Positions 25,618-34,538 of a stretch of DNA of 48,889 nt are shown piece after piece. Position numbers and translations under genes: made by a program. Each line of letters starts with the position of its first letter. The first letter of the stretch is position 1. This stretch comes from Clostridium sp. (lineage in GTDB: Bacteria > Bacillota > Clostridia > Lachnospirales > Lachnospiraceae): NCBI GenBank assembly GCA_023667695.1, contig JAMOZY010000021.1, positions 1 through 48,889 on the forward strand, in the 5' to 3' direction. The notes under the pieces were generated by a model. It saw only the letters and a program-made list of their open reading frames with translations. It had not been told where the DNA came from and did no database searches.

Positions 25618-26259
25618 ATGAATGCAGAATTGTACAATTTAGGTTTCTATATTTGCAGAATAGAAGATGCACCTAAATATTTAAATGGAATATCAAATAA
25701 ACGAATTTCATTAAGTGAATGTTTGTGTACTCACGAGCCGCAAATTTGCTTATGTCATGGTTGGAAACCAAATGGCGATAATGTTGAATATATGGAAAAG
25801 CTTGGGCTAACTCTAAAACAATATTTTGATTACAGCAATGAAATACAAAATGTTTTTGAAAATGGCAGATATTCTATTGATGGGCGTTTTTCAAATGAAG
25901 AAGATGCAAAATATTTCTATTGCAAATATTTTCACAATCAACAATATATACTTATTTCTTTTGCGACAGAATACGAATATTATGCGGCATTAACAGCTAA
26001 TGACGCTTTTCGCCAGAGTAAACAATTGGCTGCAATAAAAGAAAAACAGATATTAGGCTGTGATATTATAGGATTTGATATGGGTTCATTTCATTCCTTT
26101 TTATGTAATTCATTGCAGGAAAAGTTTAAAAATATATCTTTTTCAGAATATGGATTGATAGATTTAGATTTTTTAACAGTAAAAGAAATGTGTAAGAATA
26201 TTCAGGGGTTAGGAGAGCCTGTTGACTGGATGCCTGTAATTGTTTTTGAACCATTATAA
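25618..26259 (+). CDS. Hypothetical protein with a CxC...CxCH cluster
   Basis: 213 residues, family not recognised. The N-terminal part has C35-L-C37, H39, C44-L-C46-H47, a possible metal site. The rest is rich in Tyr, Phe, Asn and Asp and looks soluble, with no transmembrane helix. The codons are clearly more AT-rich than in the flanking genes, and there is no good ribosome site, which suggests transfer. The 207 bp before it are AT-rich and hold nothing I recognise. The 170 bp after it have short stop-broken frames that may be gene remains. Confidence 0.5.
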   Translation: MNAELYNLGFYICRIEDAPKYLNGISNKRISLSECLCTHEPQICLCHGWKPNGDNVEYMEKLGLTLKQYFDYSNEIQNVFENGRYSIDGRFSNEEDAKYFYCKYFHNQQYILISFATEYEYYAALTANDAFRQSKQLAAIKEKQILGCDIIGFDMGSFHSFLCNSLQEKFKNISFSEYGLIDLDFLTVKEMCKNIQGLGEPVDWMPVIVFEPL

Positions 26260-26431
26260 AGGTCACTTTATTAGACAGGTTTTACTGATTTCCAGTTTGC
26301 AGAATTATTAACAGGGATACATTATTGATTGGGGCATCCGTACAAAATATGTTGATTGCGTAAGAATCCTTCGTATTACAAAAAAATAATCTTGTAAAGA
26401 ATGATAAAGCGGAATTTGCGGAGATAATAAA

Positions 26432-26938
26432 ATGGAATTTAGATTAGCTGATATTAGCGATTTAGAAGAACTTAAAGATATGTATAGCCAAATTATTAAG
26501 AACATGAATGACAATAATATTCAGATTTGGGATGATATTTATCCTTGTGAATTTTTTGAAAATGATATTAAGGATAATCGAATGTATGTATTGATTGATA
26601 AAAACGAAATTATTTCAGCATTTGTTTTATGTAATACTAATGCAGGTGCAAAAGAAGTGCAATGGAATAAAGATTTAGGTAAATCAATTTATTTAGACAG
26701 ATTAGGTGTTCATGTTAAATACGGTAATAAAGGGATAGGAACTTTAATGCTTGGAAAAGCTAAAGAAATTGCCAAATCAAAAGGATTTGACTATTTGCGT
26801 TTATTTGTTGTTGACATCAATATACCTGCTATCAAGCTTTATGTAAAAAATGGATTTATAAAGGCAGAGGGTATTTATGATGAAGTATTTGACGATGGTT
26901 TTGTGCTGCATGAGTATGGGTATGAAATAGAAATTTAG
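26432..26938 (+). CDS. GNAT-family N-acetyltransferase
   Basis: 168 residues. The acetyl-CoA-binding motif A is VHVKYGNKGIGTLMLGKAKE (a R/K-x2-K-G-I-G loop), followed by DYLRLFVVDINIPAIKLYVK (motif B, with the usual Asn and Tyr). The substrate is unknown. Like the preceding gene it is AT-rich compared with the neighbourhood, and the two may have arrived together. GGAGATAATAAA precedes the ATG. Confidence 0.85.
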   Translation: MEFRLADISDLEELKDMYSQIIKNMNDNNIQIWDDIYPCEFFENDIKDNRMYVLIDKNEIISAFVLCNTNAGAKEVQWNKDLGKSIYLDRLGVHVKYGNKGIGTLMLGKAKEIAKSKGFDYLRLFVVDINIPAIKLYVKNGFIKAEGIYDEVFDDGFVLHEYGYEIEI

Positions 26939-26973
26939 GTTGTACCTCAAATTGCAAACAAGAGGAAAATAAA

Positions 26974-27846
26974 ATGGAATTAATACAGGCAGGCGAAAGA
27001 ACATACTATATAAAGAATCCAACCAATATTGGAATCTATAAAATAGATGATGAGCAGGTATATCTCATTGATTCCGGCAATGATAAGGATGCCGGAAAGA
27101 AAATCTTAAAGCTGATTTCCGAACAGGGGTGGACAGTAAAGGGGATTATTTCGACGCATTCCAATGCAGACCATATCGGTGGAAATAAGGTGATTCAGGA
27201 CCGGACCGATTGCTCGATATTAGCATACGGAATAGAACGATGTATAACGGAGCATCCGATTTTAGAACCTTCTTTTTTATATGGAGGTTATCCCTTTAAG
27301 GATATCCGGAATAAGTTTTTACTGGCAAAGGAATCACAGGTGGTTTCGATTGAGGAGCATCTTCCGGAGGGCTTGGAATATTTTCCCCTGCCGGGGCATT
27401 TCTTTGATATGATTGGCATCCGGACCAGTGATAATGTTTATTTTCTGGCAGATTCTTTATTCAGTGAGGAAACCATTATGAAATATCACTTGTTCTTTTT
27501 GTATGATGTGAGAGCATTCCTGAATACCTTGGATTATCTGAGTACATTAGACGGAGGTCTTTATGTGCCATCCCACTGTGAAGCAGTTCAGGATATTTCT
27601 TTTCTTATTGAATTAAATCGGAATAAAGTCCGGGAGGTTCTGGATAAAATATATCATATCTGCAAGAAGGAAATAAGCTTTGAAGATATTTTAAAATTTA
27701 TCTTTGATGAATACGGACTGACTATAAATGCCAATCAGTATATGCTGGTGGGAAGCACCATTCGCTCCTACTTATCTTATTTATATGACGAAGAAAAAAT
27801 CACATATACGTTTCAGGAAAACCGGATGCTTTGGAGGGCTTTGTAG
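26974..27846 (+). CDS. MBL-fold metallo-hydrolase with altered metal motif
   Basis: 290 residues. The metallo-beta-lactamase fold is seen from YLIDSGND (31-38) through THSNADHIGG (61-70), PLPGHFFDMIG (His near 147), FLADSLF and VPSHCEAV. The usual H-x-H-x-D-H motif reads H62-S-N64-A-D66-H67, so the second histidine is Asn; one zinc site may be weakened. A helical C-terminal domain (about 215-290) follows. The substrate is unknown. Base composition is back to that of the core genome. A strong terminator follows. Confidence 0.83.
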   Translation: MELIQAGERTYYIKNPTNIGIYKIDDEQVYLIDSGNDKDAGKKILKLISEQGWTVKGIISTHSNADHIGGNKVIQDRTDCSILAYGIERCITEHPILEPSFLYGGYPFKDIRNKFLLAKESQVVSIEEHLPEGLEYFPLPGHFFDMIGIRTSDNVYFLADSLFSEETIMKYHLFFLYDVRAFLNTLDYLSTLDGGLYVPSHCEAVQDISFLIELNRNKVREVLDKIYHICKKEISFEDILKFIFDEYGLTINANQYMLVGSTIRSYLSYLYDEEKITYTFQENRMLWRAL

Positions 27847-27850
27847 CTGG

Positions 27851-27886
27851 AAAATCTACAGATGAAAAATAATCTGTAGATTTTTT
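27851..27886 (+). terminator. Rho-independent terminator
   Basis: Perfect 13-bp stem AAAATCTACAGAT / ATCTGTAGATTTT with an eight-base loop and T6. Confidence 0.92.
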
Positions 27887-27963
27887 GATTTTAAAGAATA
27901 AAATTCATATTATTTGAGAACAATGAAGATGTAACCAGTAATGAGAAAAAGGAGGACATCAAT

Positions 27964-28122
27964 ATGTCTAATAACAATTATTCTAACGACACAAGCAGCA
28001 AGAACGCATCAAGCAATGCATCTAAGAATGATGCAAGCAACAAGACTTCAAACAAAGCTTCTAATAAGAGCAGCAACAAGGCTTCCAACAGCAGCAATCA
28101 GTCTACAAACGACTGCGAATAG
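27964..28122 (+). CDS. 52-residue Asn/Ser/Lys-rich low-complexity protein
   Basis: The ATG at 27964 is preceded by AAAAAGGAGGACATCAAT, one of the best ribosome sites in the window, and the frame ends with TAG at 28120. The product is almost only Asn, Ser, Lys, Ala and Thr, with repeats of ASNK/SSNK and TSNKASNKSSNK, one Tyr, and a C-terminal DCE. It has no signal peptide or hydrophobic part and is predicted disordered and basic. A frame on the same strand at 27941 is a shadow. The composition recalls small acid-soluble or coat-type spore proteins, but I see no true match. It has a terminator upstream and stands alone before the rhodanese gene. Confidence 0.6.
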   Translation: MSNNNYSNDTSSKNASSNASKNDASNKTSNKASNKSSNKASNSSNQSTNDCE

Positions 28123-28178
28123 AAGTTTTTGAACACCTTTCCAATGCTCCGAATACCATAGAGTATAAGGAGCATTTG

Positions 28179-28508
28179 GTGGTGGTAAAAGTGATACCAA
28201 CGATTGAAAACATAAATATCCGCCATATTATTCAGAAGGCAGTTGCTGAAAATGCGATTATCATAGATGTAAGAAGCCGGGAGGAATTTTGCAGAGGTCA
28301 TATTCCTATGGCAATCAATGTGACATTACCGGAAATTCAGAACGGTAAGATTAATTTTCCGAAAGGAAGGGCTTTAATCTTCTATTGTGACAGCGGCGCC
28401 AGCAGCATAAAGGCTGCACGGATACTGGCGGAATATGGATACAGGACCATAAATGCAGTTGGAGGTATTCGACAATACGATAAGGAATTAACCATAAGCC
28501 GGCAGTAG
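28179..28508 (+). CDS. Rhodanese-like single-domain protein
   Basis: About 109 residues. The rhodanese pattern is visible: IIDVRSREEFCRGHIPMAIN, then the active loop CDSGASS with the persulfide-carrying Cys, and AEYGYRTINAVGGI at the end. It moves sulfane sulfur; the partner is unknown. The start is not certain: AAGGAG at 28167-28172 best fits GTG at 28179, with TTG 28176 and GTG 28182 as alternatives. The stop codon lies inside the following hairpin. Confidence 0.85.
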   Translation: MVVKVIPTIENINIRHIIQKAVAENAIIIDVRSREEFCRGHIPMAINVTLPEIQNGKINFPKGRALIFYCDSGASSIKAARILAEYGYRTINAVGGIRQYDKELTISRQ

Positions 28509-28519
28509 TGCCGGCTTAT
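28494..28519 (+). terminator. Hairpin overlapping the rhodanese stop codon
   Basis: ATAAGCCGGCA-GTAG-TGCCGGCTTAT, a perfect 11-bp stem. The following T-run is weak, so it may be a terminator or a transcript-end stabiliser. Confidence 0.65.
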
Positions 28520-28705
28520 ACTTTGTGTTGAATATCCGGTATAGACTTAATTGTATAAGAAAAAGGGGACATGTTTTACGAGTTTTTTGCATATTTTGAT
28601 TGTATATACAGACAACTTGAAGTAAAATTATATATAGATGGACAAAATCTGTATTTCAAACGGGATTTTGAAAAATCAAAGAAAGAAACGGGAGGTAGCT
28701 GCAAA

Positions 28706-30796
28706 ATGAATGTGTACACAACTGACAAGATTCGAAATGTAGTATTATTGGGGCATGGTGGAGCCGGAAAGACCAGTCTGGTAGAATCCATGGCATACCT
28801 GGCAGGGATTACATCCAGGATGGGGAAGGTGGAAGATGGCAATACAGTAAGCGACTTTGGAAAAGAGGAGCAGAAGCGCCAGATTTCAATCAGTACCTCC
28901 GTTGTTCCGATTGAATGGAACGGAATGAAAATTAATATTTTGGATACACCGGGATATTTTGATTTTATCGGTGAAGTGGAGGAGGCAATCAGTGCTGCAG
29001 ATGCGGCGGTTATTGTGGTTTCCGGTAAAACTGGCGTAGAAGCAGGTACAGAGCGGGCATGGGAGCTGTGTGAGAAATACAAGCTGCCAAGAATGATATA
29101 TGTAACGGGTATGGACGCAGATAATGCTTCCTTTAAGGATGTAGTGGAAACCCTTACCGAGCAGTACGGTAAGAAAATTGCACCATTTCATTTCCCAATC
29201 CGGGAGAATGAGAAGTTTGTAGGTTATGTGAATGTTATCAGTGAAACCGGAAACCGCTGGAAGGGAAAGGAAGTTGTAGAGTGTGAGGTTCCGGATTACA
29301 GTAAGGAGAATCTTTCGCTATATCGAGATACTTTGCTGGAAGCGGTAGCGGAAACCAGTGAAGAATTTATGGACCGGTATTTTGGAGGGGACACTTTTTC
29401 TGAAAATGAGATTCGTGCTGCGCTTCGGATGAATGTTATCGATGGTTCCCTGGTACCGATTTCCATGGGTTCGAATATTCTGTGTCAGGGTACATATGCA
29501 CTGCTGGATGACATTGCCAAATATATGCCAAGTCCGGAAAATAAAGAAATTGCAGGCTTTAATATGAAGACCAATGAAGTCTTTCCGGCAAATTACGATT
29601 TTTCAAAACCAAAGTCCGCGTATGTCTTTAAGACCATTGTTGACCCATTTATTGGAAAATACTCTTTGATTAAGGTATGCTCCGGCGTATTTAAGTCGGA
29701 TGATGTAGTTTATAATAAAGATAAGGATGTGGAGGAACGAATCAGTAAGCTTTATATACTACAGGGTGGTAAGCCGATTGAGGTATCAGAGCTTCATGCC
29801 GGTGATATCGGGGCCATTGCAAAGCTGACAGCGGCAAGAACCGGTAACACCTTATCGACGAAGGCAACTGTTATTGAATATGGAAAATTCGAGATTTCCA
29901 AGCCATATACCTTTATGCGTTATAAGGTTCCGAATAAGAGTAATATTGATAAGGCGGCTCAGGCGCTTCAGAAGCTGACCCATGAGGACCAGACCCTGAA
30001 GGTAGTAAATGATACGGAGAACAGCCAGCTATTATTGTACGGCATTGGCGAGCAGCAGCTGGAAATCGTTCAGAGCCGGCTGCTGAACGAATATAAGTGT
30101 GAGATTGAGCTGAGCAAGCCAAAGATTGCATTTCGGGAAACCATAAAAAAGACTGCAGATGTGGAATATAAGTATAAAAAGCAGTCCGGAGGGCATGGAC
30201 AGTACGGACATGTAAAGATGCGGTTCGGTCCATCCGGTGATGATGAAAAGCCATATGTATTTGAACAGGAGGTAGTTGGCGGTGCAGTTCCGAAGAACTT
30301 CTTCCCGGCGGTGGAAAAGGGCTTGCAGGAATCCGTATTAAAGGGTCCTCTTGCGGCGTATCCGGTGGTAGGTGTTAAGGGAGTCTTGTATGATGGCTCG
30401 TATCATTCCGTAGACTCTTCTGAAATGGCGTTTAAGATGGCAACCATCCAGGCATTTAAGAAGGGATTTATGAGTGCCGGACCGGTTCTGCTGGAACCAA
30501 TCATGAACTTAAAGGTAACCGTGCCGGAGCAGTATACGGGTGATGTTATGGGTGATTTGAATAAGCGGCGGGGACGGGTGCTTGGCATGAATCTGGTAGC
30601 AAAAGGAAAACAGGTAATTGAGGCGGATATTCCGATGATGGAGCTGATTGGATATTGCTCTGTCCTTCGTTCCATGACCGGTGGACGGGGAGAATTTGCT
30701 TATGAATTCGCAAGGTATGAACAGGCTCCAAGCGATATCCAGGCTGCAGAGGTAGCCGCAAGAGCAAGTAAGGTTGCAGAAAATAGTGAAGAATAG
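28706..30796 (+). CDS. EF-G-like translational GTPase paralogue (non-canonical)
   Basis: 696 residues from the ATG at 28706 after GGGAGGTAGC; the longer frame from 28571 has no homology. Domain order is that of EF-G: a G domain (about 1-270), domain II, then III, IV and V. The G1 loop is GHGGAGKTS (16-24). G3 is DTPGYFDF (80-87), with Tyr84 where true EF-G has the catalytic His. G4 is TGMD (134-137) instead of NKMD. These changes mark the divergent EF-G-2-like group of bacteria, whose job is less clear than that of FusA. It is expressed alone and followed by a strong terminator. The main fusA is expected elsewhere. Confidence 0.88.
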   Translation: MNVYTTDKIRNVVLLGHGGAGKTSLVESMAYLAGITSRMGKVEDGNTVSDFGKEEQKRQISISTSVVPIEWNGMKINILDTPGYFDFIGEVEEAISAADAAVIVVSGKTGVEAGTERAWELCEKYKLPRMIYVTGMDADNASFKDVVETLTEQYGKKIAPFHFPIRENEKFVGYVNVISETGNRWKGKEVVECEVPDYSKENLSLYRDTLLEAVAETSEEFMDRYFGGDTFSENEIRAALRMNVIDGSLVPISMGSNILCQGTYALLDDIAKYMPSPENKEIAGFNMKTNEVFPANYDFSKPKSAYVFKTIVDPFIGKYSLIKVCSGVFKSDDVVYNKDKDVEERISKLYILQGGKPIEVSELHAGDIGAIAKLTAARTGNTLSTKATVIEYGKFEISKPYTFMRYKVPNKSNIDKAAQALQKLTHEDQTLKVVNDTENSQLLLYGIGEQQLEIVQSRLLNEYKCEIELSKPKIAFRETIKKTADVEYKYKKQSGGHGQYGHVKMRFGPSGDDEKPYVFEQEVVGGAVPKNFFPAVEKGLQESVLKGPLAAYPVVGVKGVLYDGSYHSVDSSEMAFKMATIQAFKKGFMSAGPVLLEPIMNLKVTVPEQYTGDVMGDLNKRRGRVLGMNLVAKGKQVIEADIPMMELIGYCSVLRSMTGGRGEFAYEFARYEQAPSDIQAAEVAARASKVAENSEE

Positions 30797-30812
30797 GAAA
30801 TAGAAGTGGTGG

Positions 30813-30858
30813 AAAGCCTTTTACGAAGGGAAGCGGTTCCTGCTGTAAAAGGCTTTTT
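30813..30858 (+). terminator. Rho-independent terminator after the EF-G-like gene
   Basis: AAAGCCTTTTAC pairs perfectly with GTAAAAGGCTTT around a 20-base loop that can itself pair, and ends in T5. Confidence 0.9.
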
Positions 30859-30883
30859 GCTGTTTTTCTCCGGCTGGGAAGCC

Positions 30884-30912
30884 TTGACAGGCGGCGGTTG
30901 GAAACGTACAAT
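30884..30912 (+). promoter_or_regulatory. Sigma-A promoter for the rRNA methyltransferase gene
   Basis: TTGACA at 30884-30889, 17 bp, TACAAT at 30907-30912. It lies 79 bp before the ATG. Confidence 0.75.
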
Positions 30913-30991
30913 ACAATAGAAGCAGCAGAGTGTCGAATCATGAAAGCAGAATTGTACTTTCGAGAATTATGAAAATGGTTGGAGAAGCGGA

Positions 30992-32152
30992 ATGAATACA
31001 ATTGAGTTAATTGCACCTTGTCATTTTGGCTTGGAATCTGTCTTGAAGCGTGAGCTTCAGGATTTAGGATATGAAATCATACAGGTAGAGGATGGAAGAA
31101 TTACATTTCGGGGAGATGAGCTGGCGATTGCCAGAGCCAATGTGTTTGTTCGTACCGCGGAGCGGATTCTGGTGAAGGCGGGCAGCTTTCCGGCTAAGAC
31201 CTTTGACCAGTTGTTTGAAGCAACTAAGGCTCTGCCCTGGCAGGAATATATACCCAGGGATGGAAGGTTCTGGGTATCCAAGGCATCGACCAAGAACAGT
31301 ACATTATTCAGTGGTTCTGATATTCAGTCCATTGTAAAAAAAGCCATTGTTGAAAAGCTAAAGACCATTTATCATGTAAACTGGTTTGAAGAAACCGGAG
31401 CTGAATATCCCATTCGTGTATTTATCAATAAAGATGTGGTCAGCATTGGACTGGATACTTCCGGGGTGTCCCTGCATAAGCGTGGGTACCGGCAGTTAGT
31501 AGGAAAAGCACCGATTTCGGAAACACTGGCTTCAGCTTTGATTTTATTGACTCCCTGGAATAAGGACCGGATTCTGGTAGACCCCTTCTGCGGAAGCGGT
31601 ACCTTTCCCATTGAAGCGGCTATGATTGGAGCAAGAATTGCACCGGGAATGAATCGCAGCTTTACGGCGCAAAGGTGGGCAAATCTGGTATCCGGCTATC
31701 AGTGGCAGACAGCAGTAGAGGAAGCAGAGGATTTGATGCTGCGGGATATAAAAATGAGTATTCAGGGCTATGATATTGATAACAGTATTGTAAAATGTGC
31801 GGTGGAGAATGCCAGAGCGGCAGGGGTAGAGCAGCATATTCATTTTCAGCAGCGAAGTGTGGCGGAATTCAGTCACCCGAAAAAATACGGCTTTATTATT
31901 ACCAATCCCCCTTATGGAGAACGCTTGGAGGAAAAGGAAGAACTTCCAGACCTGTATCGTATGATTGCAAAAAGCTTTGACCGGCTGGATACCTGGTCGA
32001 AATATATTATTACCTCATATGATGAGGCGGAAAAGTATCTGGGAAAGAAAGCAGATAAAAACCGAAAAATCTATAATGGCATGATTAAAGCATACTATTA
32101 TCAGTATATGGGACCGAAACCACCCAGGCAGACCAGAAGCAGGGAAGCCTAG
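30992..32152 (+). CDS. RlmL/YpsC-type 23S rRNA (guanine-N2) methyltransferase
   Basis: 386 residues. It has an N-terminal ferredoxin-like and THUMP domain (about 1-160; LIAPCHFGLESVLKRELQDL), then a Rossmann methyltransferase domain with VDPFCGSGTFPIEAAMIGAR as the SAM loop and TNPPYGERL as the N-P-P-Y catalytic motif. Proteins of this layout in Bacillota (YpsC) correspond to the RlmL N-terminal half, which makes m2G2445 in 23S rRNA. The exact base is inferred. GGAGAAGCGG precedes the ATG. It starts a run of closely spaced same-strand genes up to rlmD. Confidence 0.9.
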   Translation: MNTIELIAPCHFGLESVLKRELQDLGYEIIQVEDGRITFRGDELAIARANVFVRTAERILVKAGSFPAKTFDQLFEATKALPWQEYIPRDGRFWVSKASTKNSTLFSGSDIQSIVKKAIVEKLKTIYHVNWFEETGAEYPIRVFINKDVVSIGLDTSGVSLHKRGYRQLVGKAPISETLASALILLTPWNKDRILVDPFCGSGTFPIEAAMIGARIAPGMNRSFTAQRWANLVSGYQWQTAVEEAEDLMLRDIKMSIQGYDIDNSIVKCAVENARAAGVEQHIHFQQRSVAEFSHPKKYGFIITNPPYGERLEEKEELPDLYRMIAKSFDRLDTWSKYIITSYDEAEKYLGKKADKNRKIYNGMIKAYYYQYMGPKPPRQTRSREA

Positions 32153-32190
32153 CACTGAACAGGGAACGGAGGGTTCCGGTAAGAAGGAGA

Positions 32191-33900
32191 ATGAACTTGA
32201 AAAAAATAATTGGCGCTGTTCTGGCGGTTATTTTTACAATTTTAATATTAATGGCTCTTTCCAGACATTCAGAGATGCAGGTGAAGAAGGGTGTGGATAA
32301 TCGGGTTTATGTTAACCAGTTCCTTGCAGACCTGGCAGAAATGAATAATGAAAAGGGGATTACCATATCGGTAGAGGAGGATTCCCTGTCATTTATAGAG
32401 GAAAAACCCTTCATAAGTGAAAAGGGCAGCCTGATGTTTCCGGTGAATCAGTTGACGGATACCTTTAATTGTTCCACCCAGATATATGAAAATGGGAATA
32501 TATTAATTGAAAAGGGTATGAATTCCATTAGCCTGTATGTAAACAGCGCTTCTGCCAAAATTAACGGCACGGTGATGGAACTGACGGATAAGGTTCAGAT
32601 ATCAGAGGAGAAGTTATATGTACCCATTGCTGATATTGCGCAATATATTAACTATGATTTTTCTATGGACTATACGGAAGCTTCTGCCAGAATGACACAG
32701 ATTGCGGAGGAGGTAGAGCTGCCTGCCAAGTACGATATGCGGGTGTTGGAACGGGTGACCCCCGTGCGGGATCAGGGACTTTATGGAACCTGCTGGGCCT
32801 TTGCGTCTCTGGCAGCCTTGGAAACGACCCTGACACCCCAGGAAAGTGTAGTTTTTTCGCCGGATCATATGAGCTTATGCAACAGCTTCAGCCTGGGGCA
32901 GAATGAGGGTGGTGAATATACGATGGCGATTGCTTATCTGGCAAGCTGGCAGGGACCGGTATATGAATCCGATGACCCTTATGGTGACGGGGAAACAGAT
33001 GAGTCCTTAGAAGCCCGGAAGCATTTGGAGGAAGCACTGATTATTGCACCAAAGGACTACCAGGCAATCAAGGAGGCTATTTATAAATACGGCGCAGTAG
33101 AAACCTCTATTTATACCCAGATGAAGGCGGCAGACAGCTGGTCCAATTATTATAACCGGGAACGGGCAACCTATTATTATAATGTGGAAGCTCCTTGTAA
33201 TCATGACATTATTATTGTAGGATGGGACGATAATTTCCCAAGAGAGTATTTTACAATCCAGCCGGAAAGTGATGGCGCGTTTATCTGCAAGAATAGTTGG
33301 GGAACTGCTTTTGGCGAAGAAGGGTATTTCTATGTATCCTATGAGGATGCAAATATCGGTACGACCAATGTAGTATATTCCAGGCTGGGAGCGGCAGATA
33401 ATTTTGACCATATTTATCAGTCTGACTTGCTTGGCTGGACCGGACAGTTAGGCTATAACCGGGAATCTGCTTATTTTGCGAATGCTTATACAGCAGGGGA
33501 AAAAGAAGAGCTGGCTGCGGTTTCCTTCTATGCGACGGATGCAGATACCAGCTATAAGGTCTTTGTGGTAAGGAATTTTGAAAATGCGGAAAGTCTGAAC
33601 GACCGCTCGCTGGTAAAGGAAGGAAAATTGGAATCCGCGGGCTACTATACCGTTCGGCTGGACCAGCCCATCAGTCTGAATGATAATGAGAAGTTTGCAA
33701 TTGTAGTTTATATTGAAACGCCGGGGTCCATTCATCCGGTAGCGATTGAATATGATGCGGACGAGCGAACCCGGGAATTTGATATTACAGACGGGGAAGG
33801 CTATATCAGTTTGTATGGGAACAAATGGGTAAATACAGAGAAAAATCAGGATTGCAACCTGTGTCTGAAAGCGTTTACAAATGCCAGAGGCGGAAGATAG
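32191..33900 (+). CDS. Papain-like (C1 family) cell-surface cysteine protease
   Basis: 569 residues. It has an N-terminal signal/anchor helix (about 5-23) without an obvious cleavage site. A stalk (about 35-170) resembles the copper-amine-oxidase-like N-domain of bacterial wall proteins. The papain domain holds Gln195 and Cys201 (DQGLYGTCWAF), His338 (NHDIIIVGWDD) and Asn368 (CKNSWG), so the catalytic set is complete. Residues about 395-569 form a beta-rich lectin-like domain, as in other clostridial C1 proteases. AAGGAG lies only one base before ATG 32191; TTG at 32197 is better spaced and may be the true start. The target is unknown. Confidence 0.87.
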   Translation: MNLKKIIGAVLAVIFTILILMALSRHSEMQVKKGVDNRVYVNQFLADLAEMNNEKGITISVEEDSLSFIEEKPFISEKGSLMFPVNQLTDTFNCSTQIYENGNILIEKGMNSISLYVNSASAKINGTVMELTDKVQISEEKLYVPIADIAQYINYDFSMDYTEASARMTQIAEEVELPAKYDMRVLERVTPVRDQGLYGTCWAFASLAALETTLTPQESVVFSPDHMSLCNSFSLGQNEGGEYTMAIAYLASWQGPVYESDDPYGDGETDESLEARKHLEEALIIAPKDYQAIKEAIYKYGAVETSIYTQMKAADSWSNYYNRERATYYYNVEAPCNHDIIIVGWDDNFPREYFTIQPESDGAFICKNSWGTAFGEEGYFYVSYEDANIGTTNVVYSRLGAADNFDHIYQSDLLGWTGQLGYNRESAYFANAYTAGEKEELAAVSFYATDADTSYKVFVVRNFENAESLNDRSLVKEGKLESAGYYTVRLDQPISLNDNEKFAIVVYIETPGSIHPVAIEYDADERTREFDITDGEGYISLYGNKWVNTEKNQDCNLCLKAFTNARGGR

Positions 33901-33919
33901 AAGGGATAGGTATAAAATT

Positions 33920-34510
33920 ATGAAACGATTGATTTTTGCAACGGGAAACCAGGATAAATTACGGGAAATTCGTGCGATTATGGAAGGGTTGGACTATGAA
34001 ATCCTGTCTATGAAGGAGGCGGGAATTGATATTGAGGTCGAAGAAAACGGGACGACCTTCCGGGAAAATGCGTTGATAAAGGCCAGAGCCATTAATCAGC
34101 TTTGCCACGAGCTGGTACTGGCGGATGATTCCGGTCTGGAGGTGGATTATATGGATAAGCAGCCGGGGGTATTTTCCCATCGGTTTGGCGGAGCGGATAC
34201 GCCATATTCCATTAAAAATCAGATGATTATAGATAATCTTGCAGGGGTACCGGAGGAGAAGCGGACCGCCCGGTTCGTCTGTGCCATCGCAGCAGTATTT
34301 CCGGATGGAAGGGAGCTGGTAAAGGAGGCTGCCATGGAAGGAAGGATTGGTTATCAGGAAGCAGGCGGCAATGGTTTTGGCTATGACCCTATCTTTTATC
34401 TGCCGGAATTCGGCTGTACCAGTGCTGAACTGTCACCAGAGGATAAAAATGCAATCAGCCATAGGGGGAAGGCTCTGCGGATGATGCGGAAGGAACTGGA
34501 GTCCATGTAA
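33920..34510 (+). CDS. rdgB: XTP/dITP diphosphatase (RdgB/HAM1)
   Basis: 196 residues from the ATG at 33920. The frame also opens at 33881, inside the protease gene, but the family begins MKRLIFATGNQDKLREI. It removes non-canonical purine triphosphates (ITP, XTP, dITP) to monophosphates. Motifs are ATGNQDK, VEENGTTFRENALIKA, LADDSGLEVDYM, GFGYDPIFYLPE and the SHRGKALR C-terminus, all intact. It is 19 bp after the protease gene and is read with it and the phosphoesterase. Confidence 0.95.
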   Translation: MKRLIFATGNQDKLREIRAIMEGLDYEILSMKEAGIDIEVEENGTTFRENALIKARAINQLCHELVLADDSGLEVDYMDKQPGVFSHRFGGADTPYSIKNQMIIDNLAGVPEEKRTARFVCAIAAVFPDGRELVKEAAMEGRIGYQEAGGNGFGYDPIFYLPEFGCTSAELSPEDKNAISHRGKALRMMRKELESM

Positions 34511-34538
34511 GAAGGAACGAGAGAAGGAGATGCTTCCA

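Noticed and set aside
27941-28132. Alternative 63-residue frame over the Asn/Ser/Lys-rich gene
   Set aside because: It begins before the ribosome site and reads a repeat in another frame; the ATG at 27964 is correctly placed after AGGAGG.
28571-28705. Longer start for the EF-G-like gene
   Set aside because: The added 45 residues are not EF-G-like, and GGGAGGT is placed for the ATG at 28706.
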